From Symbiodinium microadriaticum (lineage: Eukaryota; Sar; Dinophyceae; Suessiales; Symbiodiniaceae), in assembly GCA_001939145.1 (NCBI GenBank), contig LSRX01001107.1, positions 180,459-244,458 on the forward strand: DNA of 64,000 bases, written 5' to 3'. Below, piece after piece: positions 10,780 through 23,451 of this stretch. Each line of letters starts with the position of its first letter. The stretch's first letter is position 1. A program made the translations under genes and the position numbers. The notes under the pieces are model-generated. The model was not told the DNA's origin, did no database searches, and saw only the letters and a list, made by a program, of their open reading frames with translations.

Positions 10780-13190
10780 ACAACATCATGCCAAGGCAAG
10801 GTACACGGTGCATGGGTGTCGGGAGCTGTGCCGCAAGCGGGTGAAGGACATCACCTGACAGGCGGGGACATCCTTCAAAGAAACCATCGCAGGTTTGCTC
10901 AGGCAGCCACCCACTGGCATGCTGCAGGTGGAGTAAAGGCATTCGTCAGGATGTGGTCCCGGCACGTGTGCTCGTAGGCCAGCTAGAGCAACCTGAAGGA
11001 CAACTACGCGCCAAGCACAGACCCCCCCTGCTCTAACAGACGTCTCGCCGAGCTCGACTACGTTTTTTCAGGTTGTCAACCCGCCCCCGCTCCGGGAGAA
11101 AGCACAGATTTAACGGCAAATGAAACCACCGACGAAGGCATCCATCCCTGAAGTTAACCCAAAGGCCTTTGCCCCCAATCACCAGACCACACAGCAGGCG
11201 GCCCAATGGCAAAGACTCGCGAACGGACTTTTTCCAGTTTACCAGTGTCAAATGTGGCTGGCAGTTGGGTGCACAGCTATGAAGGCTTGAAGACACGACA
11301 TCCTTCCGACTGGCGATGACAACCGTCTGCGGCTGCACAGACTCAGCACATTCCACAAAAAAGGGACAAGCCACATAGCCACATCTGACCCCCAGCGATG
11401 CGACATGGGCGTGTGGACGTCTGACGAATCAGAACACGGTCCACGGATAGCTGTATTAAATAGTTCGAAACGATGTCTGTCGCTGTATCGGTGTCATGGC
11501 ACTAACTGCGCTAACAGCTAACATCTCATCCTCCATCTATGCCTCATGCATAATGCAACATGCTACACGGGTCCGTCATCACAGTGATGAGCCATGGATA
11601 CCTGGTGACACCTGGCCTCCTCGGCGTTCCGTCGCTGCAGGCCGCTGGCGAAGCGCCGCAGCGACTCCACGAGCACGAAGGTGGCGCGAGTCGCGTGGCC
11701 TTCCCAGGTGCTACCAATGCTACGATCGCTGCCATCTTCACGCCTTGCAAAAGCCACTGGCCACGTGCATCACACGATCGCTTCATATCGCTTCCATCGC
11801 TTCTTGCGTGCTGGTTTCCGCTCTGGCCTGCCGGCTTCTCATCCTCTGGCGGGCATGGCCTCCAGACAGCACCGAGCGCCGACGTGCGCATCCGCGACTA
11901 CAATCTCCGCCGACTCAGAAGCCGACACATTTGCAGCGCGATCGCGCTTGCCAGGACCTCGAAGCACGCCGCTCAGAAAGAGACCAGCAGAGGGAAGGAG
12001 CCCTCTTCGCTGCCTGCAGCTCCCAGGGCCATCTCCACGTTGATGCAGGCAGCGCTCTTCAGGACCTAGAGGCAATGCCGAACACGCACTTGACACAGAG
12101 AGCCCCGTGAACTTGCGGCGAGCCTCGCAAGCGAGCTCATATTCGCAGCATCTCACTGCCAGCCTGCAGAAAGTCAGACTGAGGCAGAGGGCATTCAAGC
12201 ATCGCATGAGTGCTTCCAAGACGCAGCAGAGGGCCACAAGCATGGCCACTACCATCACCTCGAAGCATATTACACAGACAAGTTCCTGTGGCAAAAACAC
12301 CTGAGCAACCATCTGCTACGGTCGATGGGCCTGTTGGGGTGGCATGCGGATCACCTGCAGGCTTCCCGAAGTATGCTCAAAGTCCTCACAAATCTAGCTG
12401 GTGCGGCACGGGCCTGCAGCGCGGAGCAACAGCCTCACGAGCTTGGTGGAGCGACTCGCTGCTGCCAGCAGCAAGGGCTGCACAAACTGCGTGAGCCTAA
12501 GCTTTCCAAGGCGACACAGGGCCCATCAAGCTTTGCAGCCCTTTATTGGAACTCACTGGGGCGGCAGACCCAGATTCCCCCGTCAGCGCGGTGGGGCGCA
12601 CGCGGCCGCGCCGAAGAAGCTGAGTCACCAGACCCTCGCAGCCAGCCTCAAACGGACAGGTAACGGAGTCGCAAAATCTAGCGGATTTCTTTGCCAGTTT
12701 TTGACTGCAGCTCTGGAAGTGAAAGTCGCACACTCCTGGAATCTGAGGGCAGTGCCCAGCAAGCCCAATCCAAGACCGATTTGCCTGCCATGAGGTGCTT
12801 CAACTCACTGAAACCCGATGCATGGCACTGTGCAAGCCCTTGGCTCCAGTGGCCTGAAGAGTCTCGGTAGTTGGGATCTGCATGTCGTTCGGTCAGCCAG
12901 GAAAGGACCTGATGGGCAGAGCTTACTAAAGGCACAGGCTCACATTAACGTGGCAGGGCGGGCTCAAAGGGTCGGCGTTGTGTTCCTGCCTGGGATTGGC
13001 TGAGCAAAGGGTTGGCATAGATGCCACGCGCTGCCCAGAGCATGAGATCGTCCACCGCCATCCCTGGCACCGCGGGGATTGCACGTGCAGTTTGCAGAAG
13101 CGCGGGATGGACTCGTGCCTTTCGCCGCTTCTCTGGATCCTTCGGTCAAGACTTCCAGCAACCTGCTTCCGACGCCCGGCTTCCAAGCGA
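10780..13190. other. No supported gene
   Basis: Several frames of 60-200 codons are open on both strands around 11.5-12.3 kb because the DNA is GC-rich, but overlapping frames look equally plausible or implausible and no splice-bounded exon stands out. No repeat larger than a few bases was noticed. Confidence 0.35.
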
Positions 13191-13214
13191 ACTTCAGAAT
13201 CATCATGTCTGGTC

Positions 13215-13646
13215 TCAAGGGAACTTGGCCACCGACTCGACGGAGCCAACCCAGGCCGCCAGAGGTAAGCAACTGCCGGACAGGTGTAAGGAATTCCGCA
13301 AACTTGTCATGCCTCCCACTGCTGATGCCCAGTAACTACTATTTAGTGCTCTAGTGTCGGAGGAACTCTCTATCCAAAGCGCCCAGTCTGCAGATCCAAT
13401 CATCATGGTAAGGCCCGCTGCATTCATGTTGTGATTCCACGTGTCTCCCTGTCTCCCGTCTACATCCAAGACCCAAGACCATATCTCTCCAACAGTCTCT
13501 AATACATTCAACTATGCATCTGCTATTATGATAACTTACATCATTGAAGGTGCAATCCTCGTCTCTTGCTGAGGGCCCCACCAGCGATGCACTGGAAAGC
13601 CCATTGTCAGCAGCACTTGCAACGTAGCCGCGAAGAATCGAAAGAC
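13215..13646 (-). CDS. Candidate exons, hypothetical
   Basis: An exon starting at 13646 follows an excellent acceptor (a T-rich run, then ATGTGCAG|GTC) and reads GLSILRGYVASAADNGLSSA then SLVGPSARDE. A second segment at 13215-13511 contains LETVGEIWSWVLDVDGRQGD and MNAAGLTMMIGSADWALWIE. The two are in different frames, consistent with an intron between them. No family is recognised. Confidence 0.35.
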
Positions 13647-13691
13647 CTGCACATGAAAAAAAGAGCCGCGAGCGCAAAAGTGGATCTAGCC

Positions 13692-13757
13692 ACCCTACCC
13701 TGAACCCCAAACCTCTAAACCCCTAAACCCCTAAACCCTAAACCCCTGAACCCTAAA
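13692..13757. repeat. Interstitial telomere-like repeat
   Basis: About nine imperfect units of CCCTAAA / CCCCTAAA on the plus strand, equivalent to TTTAGGG on the other strand, the plant and algal type telomere unit. It lies just upstream of the candidate exon starting at 13646. Confidence 0.9.
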
Positions 13758-14334
13758 TAGCCTCAGACACGTCGGTCGGGCAGTCCTTGGACCTGGAGCT
13801 TTGCCTGCGGGTCATCCAAGGCGCTAGGCGCTAGTTGAACAATATTAATTGATATCGTTGTTCTTACTAGCAGTAATATTTGCATCATGATACTAATAAT
13901 CATATAATATTAGTCTTATGATGAATATTAAATACAACTATATTCATACTGATACTAAACCAAAAGAAGCCGTCAACGCCGAGGCAAAGACTGGTCCCAA
14001 AGCACGCGCCGCCCCAGAATGACGGCAAGCCTCGGGGGAATGTCAGCATTGGCAGGTCGGGGAGCACATTCCCTGAAATCTCGCTGGCTCAAGATAGACA
14101 TTCCGATGCCCTTCTTTGTGACACGCTCCACCATGCTGTCTGCGTCTGGTGAAACAAGCAATCTCAGCCATGATCGGCGAGCATGCATTAACATTTCAGA
14201 GGATAAGGTCTGCGAGCCCTGCGCAGGTCCTCAATGGGAAGCCTCTGCCTGGGCGACTTGGTGCTCCACGTACCTGCAGGGGTCGGGCAGAATCTCACAA
14301 TTCGTGGGCCTCTGGTTCTATGAATGGACTCGCC

Positions 14335-14515
14335 TTTGGTAGAGTTGCTCGGCCGAGAGGTGTTGAAGGTTTTGTTGGGAGGCCGCGAACTCCGCGATTT
14401 CCCGGATCTGAGCATCGTCCCAGCCCCGCTCAGCGCCGTTCCCAATAGGAATGGTGTCCAACCACTGCCGGATCTTCCCCTCAGCCTCCTGGCGCAGGTC
14501 GCTAGTCTTCGACAT
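14335..14515 (-). CDS. Exon encoding a short helical domain (GNGAERGWDDAQI)
   Basis: An ATG at 14515 opens a frame reading MSKTSDLRQEAEGKIRQWLD, then TIPIGNGAERGWDDAQIREI and AEFAASQQNLQHLSAEQLYQ. The exon ends at CCAAAG|GCGAGT, a GC donor whose remaining bases match the GTGAGT consensus. The pattern of a GNG-x-x-RGWD loop followed by IAEFA and a final AEQLYQ helix recurs in predicted dinoflagellate proteins as I remember them; its role is unknown. The protein should continue in an exon below 14300 that I did not find. Confidence 0.55.
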
Positions 14516-14529
14516 CAGTCTTATCCCTC

Positions 14530-15027
14530 CTAGTTTTCGGTGCTTCGTGAAGGCTTAGTGTTTGATGTCTTTCCAAATGCTATAAGAACGTCGCCATCTT
14601 GCCCCACCTGAACCGGAAGCTTCGGCGGGAGCTGCACCGTCCCAGCGTACTGGAAAGGGGCTGGAGCTGCAGGAGTGCGATTCAGTGAGGGACTGCGGCT
14701 GGAGACCGGCATCAGCGGTGGAGGCGCTGGGGAGAAGCGCCCTTCCCAGCTCTGGCCCAGGGGAGTACCGGCGAACATCGACAAGTTCGTGCGCGGCGTC
14801 GAGCCACCTGCGGGGTCTCCACTGTTTGCCACGACATATGCAGTGCCCTCACCCCTGCCTGGAGTCTTCATTCCATTCAAGTGTCTGTTGGCATTGATCG
14901 CCAGAGACTCCGCTGTAGGTGTGCTGAAGCCCGGCGTCATCAAGCTCGTGATGGGCAAGAAGAGGCCGGGGGGAGGCGTCAAACCCCCCGCAGGTGGACT
15001 GGCGAAGGAGGGTGTTTGTGAGCTCAC
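14530..15027 (-). CDS. Pro/Ser/Thr-rich exon
   Basis: An open frame of about 165 codons without an ATG at its start, closed upstream by a TAA, so probably an exon. It is rich in Pro, Ser and Thr with repeated TP and SP pairs (AGGLTPPPGLFLPITS, MKTPGRGEGTAYVVANSG, RTPAAPAPFQYAG) and ends with LPPKLPVQVGQDGDVLIAFG. It would be disordered, with many proline-directed phosphorylation sites. It lies only 15 bp upstream of the ATG of the next exon and could belong to the same gene. Confidence 0.5.
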   Translation of the reverse strand: MSSQTPSFASPPAGGLTPPPGLFLPITSLMTPGFSTPTAESLAINANRHLNGMKTPGRGEGTAYVVANSGDPAGGSTPRTNLSMFAGTPLGQSWEGRFSPAPPPLMPVSSRSPSLNRTPAAPAPFQYAGTVQLPPKLPVQVGQDGDVLIAFGKTSNTKPSRSTEN

Positions 15028-15251
15028 AGTTGAGCCTTAGAATCTCAGGGTCAGCTCAAAATTATGAACGGCCGCGATCATTTGTTTTAGGCAAAGAACC
15101 AAAACACAGCAGCCACTACTTTGCTGAGAGATGTTCTTGATTCCTGCTTATCAGGGATGGTCCTGGTGGTGTCGATTCTGTTCCGAATGTGCGTCAGCAG
15201 CAGCCTCATCGGCCCTATCTGCCTACCTGTCTAACTAACCTCTGCGACAAT

Positions 15252-15941
15252 CTACAAGCCTGGACTAGGTAATTCGGGTCGGGAGCCAGGGGTGCGTATC
15301 CGCGATGTAGTCACGGGCGTTGTGGAACGTGATGGCTGTGATGGGTGTCTCACGACTGCACATCCAGCGGCCGGTTTGGCCTGAACCACCGAAGGCGGTG
15401 TCACATGCATGTGAGCGGTTTGTGTCTTGGTGCCACTTGGGCTGCGGTTGCGGGCCGCATCAAGAAGAGATTTTGCAACCGCCTTGACTGAAGCCTCTGC
15501 CGCCGCCTCGGCCGAGAGCGTGGAAGCCCTGGCTGGTGGTGCCACTCGCGCAGGTGGGCTGAAGACGCCAGCGCCACGCGTGCGAAGGTCATCCAATAGC
15601 TTCTCCAGCTGTCCAAGGCGCTCCGTCAGATCCACCAGCTTCTCACCAAGGGACTGGGGCGCTCGGCTGGAGAGAGGAGGGCGACGCGTACCCAACAAAG
15701 CCTCTGCCTTGGCGGACACTGAGTTCACCTTCTCCAGCAAAGCCTGACCAATGGGCCCTGATGAGGTGATGGCTGCTGACACGCCGGTGTCTCGGGTGTC
15801 CACACTCGTTGCGCTGCGATGGCTGGTGCTAACCTGGTTAGACGGTGCCGCTCTTCCAAGGCTTCTCCTTGGAAGGTGCAACGGATGGGCTTCCGCCACC
15901 CCCAGCGCTGTAAAGCGAGCAGCCGGGAGTGTTGCTCGCAT
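15252..15941 (-). CDS. Hypothetical protein with coiled coil and Ser/Pro/Thr tail
   Basis: The frame is open from 16097 to the stop at 15252. The first ATG is at 15941 (MRATLPAARFTALGVAEAHP), and a 5' exon is possible. It contains a predicted helix pair (SLGEKLVDLTERLGQLEKLL, DDLRT) with leucine spacing of a coiled coil, an Ala-rich helix (SAEAAAEASVKAVAKSLLDA) and a basic Ser/Thr/Pro tail. Together with the exons at 14530 and 14335 this may be one gene of about 1.6 kb. No enzyme motif is seen; a cytoskeletal role would be a guess. Confidence 0.45.
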   Translation of the reverse strand: MRATLPAARFTALGVAEAHPLHLPRRSLGRAAPSNQVSTSHRSATSVDTRDTGVSAAITSSGPIGQALLEKVNSVSAKAEALLGTRRPPLSSRAPQSLGEKLVDLTERLGQLEKLLDDLRTRGAGVFSPPARVAPPARASTLSAEAAAEASVKAVAKSLLDAARNRSPSGTKTQTAHMHVTPPSVVQAKPAAGCAVVRHPSQPSRSTTPVTTSRIRTPGSRPELPSPGL

Positions 15942-16099
15942 CGATCCCGCGAACGGAGCTTCACACTTTGCAGATGTCACTTCATGCAGGACATTCGTGG
16001 GTGCGTTGTGTTGAAGTGCATGATGGTGGTTTTTACATGATTCAACGATGGCTCGGCTTCCATGGAAAGCTGTGGGCAAGCAGAACAATGCCAGCACAC

Positions 16100-17820
16100 G
16101 TGCTCACATCATTGCAAGGGGGAACACTGCAACTTGCACAGGCACATCGCATACTCCGGCCCAGGCAGTGTGGATATCAGCGTGATGCCTGCAAGTGGAT
16201 CACCTGCCATTGATCCCAACACATGCTATCATGAGCCTGGCGCATCTGTTAGTCTCTTTACCGGGCAAAGAGCCCAACGCTTGCGCAGGATCTGTTTGGA
16301 CAATCTCGCCTGCTGTTGGTAAGTTTTGAGCCGGAAGCCTGCTCTTGTTCGCTCCGGATAATCTGGCTCACGTAGTGCAAGGCGCTTCTGAGTGTATCGG
16401 GGTGTTGCATCGAACTGACAGCATCGAGCTGTCCTGCGGAAAGCGAAACACTAAATAGTTCGCTAAACGGGCGGTGACACTGGCCTGGGCCAACTTGGTG
16501 AACGAGCCCTGCAAGGCCTTGGGCGCTATGTGGCTGATGGATTTAGGCTTAGCGGCTTCATTGCAGCCAGGATCCCGACCGTGCTCCTGGGTCAGGGACA
16601 ACAGCTCGGAGCCTGCAAAGCTGCTACAATGTTAGCACCAGCACCACCCCGACAACAAGGGATTGGAACACACGGAGTCTGGGCTCGCTGCGTTGCATCG
16701 CAGGTGCCGCAGATGTCGTCGATGATTCCGTCCCATTCCGCTTCCGACCACCTAAGTCAGCGGGTCACTGCACGACGAATACTTCACCTTCAAGAGCAAG
16801 CGATGCAGCAAAGTATCAAAGGCCAGTGCCAGAAAGCACCAACGCGGTGGCGGTCAGCAAGGCTCCCAGAGCAAGCATCACTGGGGGAGCCTATCAGGGC
16901 CGATGCATATTCACACACTCCAGCTGCCTATCAGCATCTTGTCTTAGCATCGGGTTCGTCTGTTGTCCTGCGCCCCCCCCCCCCTGCGACCTAAACCTAG
17001 CTGACGAGGCCTGCTCAAGCGGCTCGAGCGACAGCGGCTGGGCCTCGAATCTCGAAGTTGAATTCTGCGATTACCGTTGGAGTCAGATGAGAGGCGATGG
17101 GGGCCGCTGCAGCCTCCCTTGTCTTGTTACTTGTTACCAGGACTGGCCACCAGTATTACTGAAAGTGTTGCTGTTGGCATTTGTATTGCTGGCGCCCTCC
17201 CCGGCAGTTAAGGCGCAAGCGTTGCCGGACACGTGCCGCCGGCCCATTGGGGCCGGGAGGGAATTGGCCGCCTCCACAGATTGGGACAGCCGAAACTTAT
17301 TGCGAGCATTGCCCAAAAGCCCTGAAAAACCGATCAGATCTATCAGGATCTAAGGAAACATAGCCCTTCCACCAACTTCAGCTTAAACTGCTTGGCTCCT
17401 GTGGTCGTTTCATTCCCGGCATCGTCGCCTCAAGTGCAAAGCATTCGGGGAAAACTGCTTTGCAACGCAATGCATGAGCACTCCGAGCTTGAAGCCACCA
17501 TGTTCGCAAAGTTGTACAGGTTGTGCATTCCTACCACGAAACCGTCGACCTCAGCTTCGGGAGGAGAGACTATGCTAGCCATCTTGGTCACCAGGAGGAT
17601 TGAGATTTGCCGATTCTGCCTTGAGAATGTCAGGGCCCATGCCAAACCTCCGTGCTCCACATGGCAAGCCGCTTCCAGCCGTGGGAGGCAGAGCGGCGCC
17701 AGACCCTCCGGCTCAGCGTCGAGGCCGCTCACTCCTCGCCGAAAGCTATACATTATATAGTATAATAAAATATCTCTTTGTACTATATTACAATACGGTA
17801 TAATATGATATGGTACCCAA
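16100..17820. other. No supported gene
   Basis: GC-balanced sequence without a frame I can defend. A run of 12 C lies near 16974-16985. A minus-strand segment at 17430-17640 (LLVTKMASIVSPPEAEVDGF) is weakly protein-like. Confidence 0.3.
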
Positions 17821-18262
17821 CCACCCTCGATGTAGGCAGACTTTGTCAATCCATGGCGGCGTCCTTTTAGCAGAAGCGGCGGCAAGGAGATGTGCGCTCG
17901 AAGTGCAGCGAGGTCATAGCCGCTTCGAACCTTAACCAGCAAAATTTCGGCAAAGCAAACGATGTGCAAATTATACTATACTATACCATATTATGTTATA
18001 CCGTATTATAAATAGCATATAATATCTTATAATTTAAAATAATCCAACAATAAAGTAAAATACAATAAGATAAAATAGAACAAAATAATACAGTATAATG
18101 CAATACAGTCCATTATAATATAAGACAATATAATATCATATCATATAATATAATATAACATAACATAACATTTATAACAGAATACAATACAATACAATAA
18201 TATAATATAATATAATATAATATAATATAATATAATATAATATAATATAATATAATATAAAG
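17750..18262. repeat. AT-rich block ending in a TATAA repeat
   Basis: Strongly AT-rich DNA with repeated words such as AATAC, ATAAT and TATAA, ending in a nearly perfect TATAA/AATAT array at 18198-18260. It is interrupted at 17815-17960 by GC-rich sequence with a weak minus-strand segment reading RTPPWIDKVCLHRGW. Confidence 0.85.
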
Positions 18263-18265
18263 AGC

Positions 18266-18950
18266 TGCATGCACAGGCCCGGGCCAGCACAGCGAGGTAG
18301 GCCAAAGCGGACTGCTGGGATCCTGTGCCCAAAACTGCAAGGAACTTGCGTGGGATCAAAACCTCCTGGGGCGGTGTGCCTGCGTGGGGCCATCTCATCT
18401 TTGGGGCAGGTGCCATGCACCAGCGCAAGAATTCCACAAGTGGCCCCTCCTGCAAAGTCAGCAGCGACAGAAATCCATGTCGCACATGATCTCTCGGCTG
18501 TAGCAAGGCATGTGGACCAGCCTGCCCACTTGCCAGTCGCAAAGGCAAGTTCAGCCGCACATACGCCGCCTCCTCGCCTCAGTTTCAATCAGAATGGAAC
18601 GATATGTGCCATCTGCCACCGGCAGCAGCTGAGGAAATGACCAATTGTGGGAGACTTCGTTGCGTTGCTGCCCCTGGGATCAGCTGCAGGCTCAATCAGG
18701 GCTCATCTGGCAGAGACCCACCCTGGGCCGCACACTTTGAGAAGCCTGCGCTCAAGACCTCTTCAATTGGAGAGACCCTGGTCACGGCGCAGCAGTCAAA
18801 CAACATGCTGCTGGGGAGGAGATTCCACCACATGCCACTTCTCCTCCCAAAGCTCGTGTCGTTCTGGCGGAGCTCGTGGTCAATCACGGTTCCACAGTTG
18901 AAGCTGGCAAAGATGTCCCAGGGACCTAGGCCAAGCCACTTTAACAATGC
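18266..18950 (-). CDS. Candidate exons, hypothetical membrane-type family
   Basis: The segment at 18700-18950 reads LLKWLGLGPWDIFASFNCGT and VIDHELRQNDTSFGRRSGMW. The segment at 18266-18560 reads QEGPLVEFLRWCMAPAPKMR and EVLIPRKFLAVLGTGSQQSA. Further downstream a short WIDKVCLHRGW piece (near 17850) resembles the DKxCIHQ motif of a multi-membrane protein family abundant in dinoflagellates, which would make all three parts of one decayed gene. That link is inference from memory; frames differ between the pieces. Confidence 0.3.
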
Positions 18951-20544
18951 GAAGCACAAGAATCCAAGAAGTCATCTCGGAGATCGAGCTTAGGGACGTA
19001 CTGTGTGAAGCACACATAGGCACGGTCTTTACCTGCCCCCAGCAGCAGAGGGAACCGTCGAACTCGAGCACCGAGCACCACCTCGGGCCGGAAAGCAGTC
19101 ACGACACAACTCTCTCACACCTGACAGGCTCATCGAAAACAAGCTACCTCAACAACAGGCTCAGGCTCCTGCTCGGCAGGACCCGTGCCACCTTGTCCTT
19201 CACCAAACTTCTAATAACTTCTAGCTGAGAACTAGAAGCACTTGAACCCGTGCGCGGCCTGCATCAGGACCGTCAGCACGGCGGCCAGGAGAACTGGAAG
19301 CGAAAGCCTCCTGAAGTCTCCACACGGCCCCCTCCCTCCCCTGAAACCCGGGTGCAAAGCTTAGCAAGTCCGAATCCCGCCTCGGTCCGTCCGAGCAGCA
19401 AAGCCAGGGGACGGTCATTCTGCTTCGCACGCGGCACTTCCATGGTGGCGAAGACGCCTCCATGCAGCACACAGAAATGTGAAGGACATGGAATGCCCGT
19501 GCTGCTCTTCCCGTGCTGCTTTACTCGCTCGATGCGATGCGAAAATTAATAAAGAAACGAAATCAAGACCCGCACTGTTGTCTGTGATGCTGTCAACCAG
19601 CAGTAGTCGTATGGGCTGCCGTGAGTCCACCGCAACCTGTCTTGCGGGCACATGTAGTGAAATAGAAAACAACATGGAGGCGTCCACAAGCTCAGCCCCA
19701 CATCATAAGTTTCGTGCAGCCCAGCTATCTGGTTGTCTGGATGTAGCAGCTGTGCCTGCAGCATGCCGCGACGAACTCACTGCACCAAGCTCAGCACGAA
19801 TCCACGACTCTCGAAAGTCGAAAACGGCTCGTCAAGTTATCAATTCTCAAATGCAGGCCGGCGACTTAGACTACAAACCCACCACAAGCCATCGGGAGCG
19901 ACGATGTCGATCCGGACCCTGGCAGCCGCATCTTCTTCGCTTGGAGAAACGAACTACTTAGGGCTGCTGTGCTCCCGGCTTCAAGTTGGAAGGAGGCGGT
20001 GGCAAACCGCCTGGCAAAGTGCAAGCGTACATGCACACTCAAGCTTCCAACAGATTGAGTCTTCCAGGAACCGAGCGGAAGATGTTAGTTCCAAATCCAT
20101 GCCTCACGCAGCCGTCTTAGCAACATACGACTCCGAAAGACCCACTCTCCCGAGCATCAAGCTGCCCGTGCAAGTGGAGCTGCTCCATTGGCGTCAGCTC
20201 CCGCACCTGCTCTCGCCCCTCTACAGGACAATTCGACGATTCCCTACTCTGCGGCAAGGCGTTGCGTGGCCTGCCAGGACAAGTTCGACCTGCCATCTCA
20301 GGCGCACTCCTTGATACTGTGAGTCGCTCCTCAAGCGAACGAGCCTGGGACTTCTCGCAGGCATTGTGCCTGGCTGCGTCAAGCGCGCTCTCGGCAGCTT
20401 TGGGGCTTCAGCGGCCGCGACTGCGGGCCTTCTTCTGCGTAGCAGTTGATGGATGTCTCGGTCTTCATCTCGGTCTGTGCCATCAGCCTCAGGAAGTTGC
20501 ATGCCATAATGAAAGAGAAACCGCTTTCAGGCCACAGCAACTCA

Positions 20545-20826
20545 CCGAGCGCGATGCCGAAAGTTTACGAGCTTGTCAGCAGGATAGGACAACTCAATCA
20601 GTCCGAGTGTTGTTGCATCCTGCAGGGCGTAGGTGCAGACATACTCCACTGTCCTGGAGAGTCTTGGGCATGTGAGTTCATCCTCTGCTGTCAGAGCCGG
20701 CAAGGATCGACGCCAGGCAAAAGAACTCTGAGGACCGTTGAACTTCTTCTTGTACAACCGAATATACTCCTCGAGACAAAAGTTGGCGCCAAGAACCTCT
20801 GCAAAAGAATGGACCAGTCGGACCAA
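20545..20826 (-). CDS. Candidate exon, hypothetical
   Basis: An open minus-strand frame reading VHSFAEVLGANFCLEEYIRL, YKKKFNGPQSSFAWRRSLPA and VEYVCTYALQDATTLGLIEL. Composition and hydrophobic spacing look like folded protein. No ATG is clearly right, no domain is recognised, and neighbouring exons were not identified. Confidence 0.35.
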
Positions 20827-21299
20827 TGTTCAAACTACGGGTTGTCCTTGCAGTTGATTCGCATTCGAACTGCATCTTGCAGTGCGTAGGCATTCCTGAC
20901 GACCAACACGATGCAAGCGGCTCACATCACCAGCAAAACTGAACTCCTGGCAGTCGGAGCATGCACATCTGAATGCCAATGTGAATCTTGCAGCCACGGA
21001 TCGACTGGATCCGCCGCTTCAGGGCAACAAAGCTGCGAATTACATGCCTTCGAGTGTGAAGTTGCCAGTGATGTTTCGTAGCTGGCGCTGTGCTACTCAA
21101 CTCTTGCAGTCAGCATGCCATCTGCCACGCCCAGTAGCAGGCTTGCCATGCCTGGGTCGCGAAACGTTCTCAGAACTCAATGTCCTCAACTTCCTATGAC
21201 TCCCAATTCTGAGCTTTCTACAGCGCATGCAGGAAGGGCCACATCTGGAAGTCCAGAGTCCTTCGGACCTCAAGTTGAAAACACGTTGAGGAGGGGAAC

Positions 21300-21580
21300 T
21301 TGCCCGCAAGCCGGCACAACGTAAGATCCCAGCAAGCCAGCGGATGCCTTCGACAATGCTGGCCTGGGCAAGAGGTCCATCAACACCAACATGGATCATA
21401 CACTTGGGAAGGGGAGGGAGTGAGAGTTTTGCGAAACTGGGCCCCTCGCTGTGAAACGAAGACGAGAAAGATTCTGCAAGCAAAGGGCAACCTGCGGGAG
21501 CAGCAGGTTTTACATCTTCATAAGAATGATGTGCTGGTGCCTCCAACGTCAAGCAGTTTTCCACATGACAGTCTGTGAAC
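21300..21580 (-). CDS. Candidate exon, hypothetical
   Basis: An open minus-strand frame reading LEAPAHHSYEDVKPAAPAGC and PKCMIHVGVDGPLAQASIVE followed by GIRWLAGILRCAGLRA. It is moderately protein-like. No family is recognised. Confidence 0.25.
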
Positions 21581-22744
21581 AAAGCCTGGGACCTCAAGTA
21601 TGCAGCAAACCAACAGCACAAGCTTGATCCGCGACATTGGACTCGAGTGTGCGCGAAACATTGCGTAACCTAAGTTTAGGCGTTGGCTTCAAATCCACCT
21701 TGATGGACATGTCCGTGGACGGCATGAGCCTTCATTGTAGCTTGGATGCGTGAGATGTAGGCGAACCCCCATGCGCTGAGGCTCATCCGACAACTGAGCT
21801 CTCGGCTGCTGACAGGCTGGGAATGCTAAATGAGCATCCCGGGTTTGGTTCAAGCCGCGGACAAACCTCGGCGCCGCTGCTTCGTCGACAGCTGACGGTG
21901 CACATATTACATGTCCAGGCTCTTTGCTCAACTTGCGACAGCTTCTGGAAGATACCAAATTCACCTGGCAACAAATCGGGTCCACATCTGCTTCAGCATG
22001 AGGCATGGCTCCACCAAGGCCCTCACTCGATCTTGTTGAATGGTAAACATCCCACGGGACATGCACCTTCGATGTGCCTGCAGGGATCGCTCAAGACTCA
22101 AGAGTGCAGCTTTCTGCAACCAGAAAGCCACTGGCCTGCAAATTCCTGGTACAACTGCAAACCTCGTAGATGAACGCTCTCGGCAAGGAGAAGCTCAGAC
22201 TTGCGAGCATCCTGCCGATCGTCGACAGAGGTCGGACGCAATAGACACAGTCGCAGCAGGGCTTTAGTTTGTTGCTTGCATTCACTGTCCTCGCCACTTT
22301 GGCTTTCTGTAACGACCTGGAGCTCAGTCTTGTTTGTTGCAGGCTTGCCAGCACTGCGCGCAATCACTGAGTTCTGGGCAGGTTTCACATCACAAGCAGC
22401 GATCAACACTCCAAGGGCCAGTGGGGGGCCTGACAGAATGTGCAGGTCCATTTTTGGGCCGCCCTCCCCCCCCCCTCGCCCCACCGTTCGTAAGAAAACC
22501 ACCCCGACAGAAAACTGAATCAATGGCACTGAAAAGTAACAACAATGCCAATACGCAGCACGTACCACATTGCCACGAAAGCCTCAGCCATGTCACCAGT
22601 GTGACAGGATGTATTTGCAACAAGCGCAAAGTCCAAAGTCCGATCCGGAAATTTGTGTCAATCGGGCAACATGCGCCTGCCTGAAAACTAAAGCCGAAGC
22701 CAACATCTCCGGCCTTCAGGGTTGTCATGCAGCTCGCCTTCGAT

Positions 22745-23451
22745 CTCCAGTCTCACATGCACATTTTTCACCTGTCAACACCAAATCGCTGCGGAGATTC
22801 ATCGGGCAGCTTGCAAACTCTCGAACCGCCGAGGGCTGCACGGTGACTCGTATTCGGGACAGGTAATCTACGAACAACTTGCGAAACCTGGCACTTCGAT
22901 GCAGACTGGGCCTGGTCTTTTTGCCAGGCACATCAAGGCACGTGCAAAACAAGGCAGCTGTACATTTCGCGCTCCAAGCTTCGCCGCTGTGTCTGGCTCC
23001 GCATGTGCACAAACCTTGGGCAACAACATTGTAAAAGCTGTCGGCCCCAGCAACAGCCCATCCGCAGGTTCCCACATCTCAGATTCGTGCTCTAGACGCT
23101 CCATCTCGTTGGTGCGGTGCTGGTACACCTGGCATGCACGCAACATGCCGGGCTTGGCGGTGTGCGACATAGCGGCCGTCTAAAGGCTGTCTGTGCCTCT
23201 TCTCGGCTAAGCCATCTGCAGGCCGGAGCCAAGACTAAGTCGAGCCTGTGAAAACATGGGGATGCTTCGCAGCGAGGCCATGCGAAATGTGAGAGCCAAG
23301 GCCATTGCCCATCGATGATAATCTCCAGCTCGCCCTGCATGATGGACCTTGCACCCGAGGAGTGCCTTGAAAATACCTTGCGATTCAGCTCTGGCGACTG
23401 CAGCCAGGTGGCAGCTGAAGCATGGCTGAGGAAAGCGTGCCAGCCTGACAA
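22745..23451 (-). CDS. Candidate exons, hypothetical
   Basis: Three minus-strand segments look coding. One at about 23250-23430 reads QSPELNRKVFSRHSSGARS and MQGELEIIIDGQWPWLSHFA. One at about 22880-23130 reads QVYQHRTNEMERLEHESEMW and EPADGLLLGPTAFTMLLPKV. One at about 22745-22880 reads FRKLFVDYLSRIRVTVQPSA. They are in different frames and would need introns. They may belong with the first exon at 23655-23882. Confidence 0.3.
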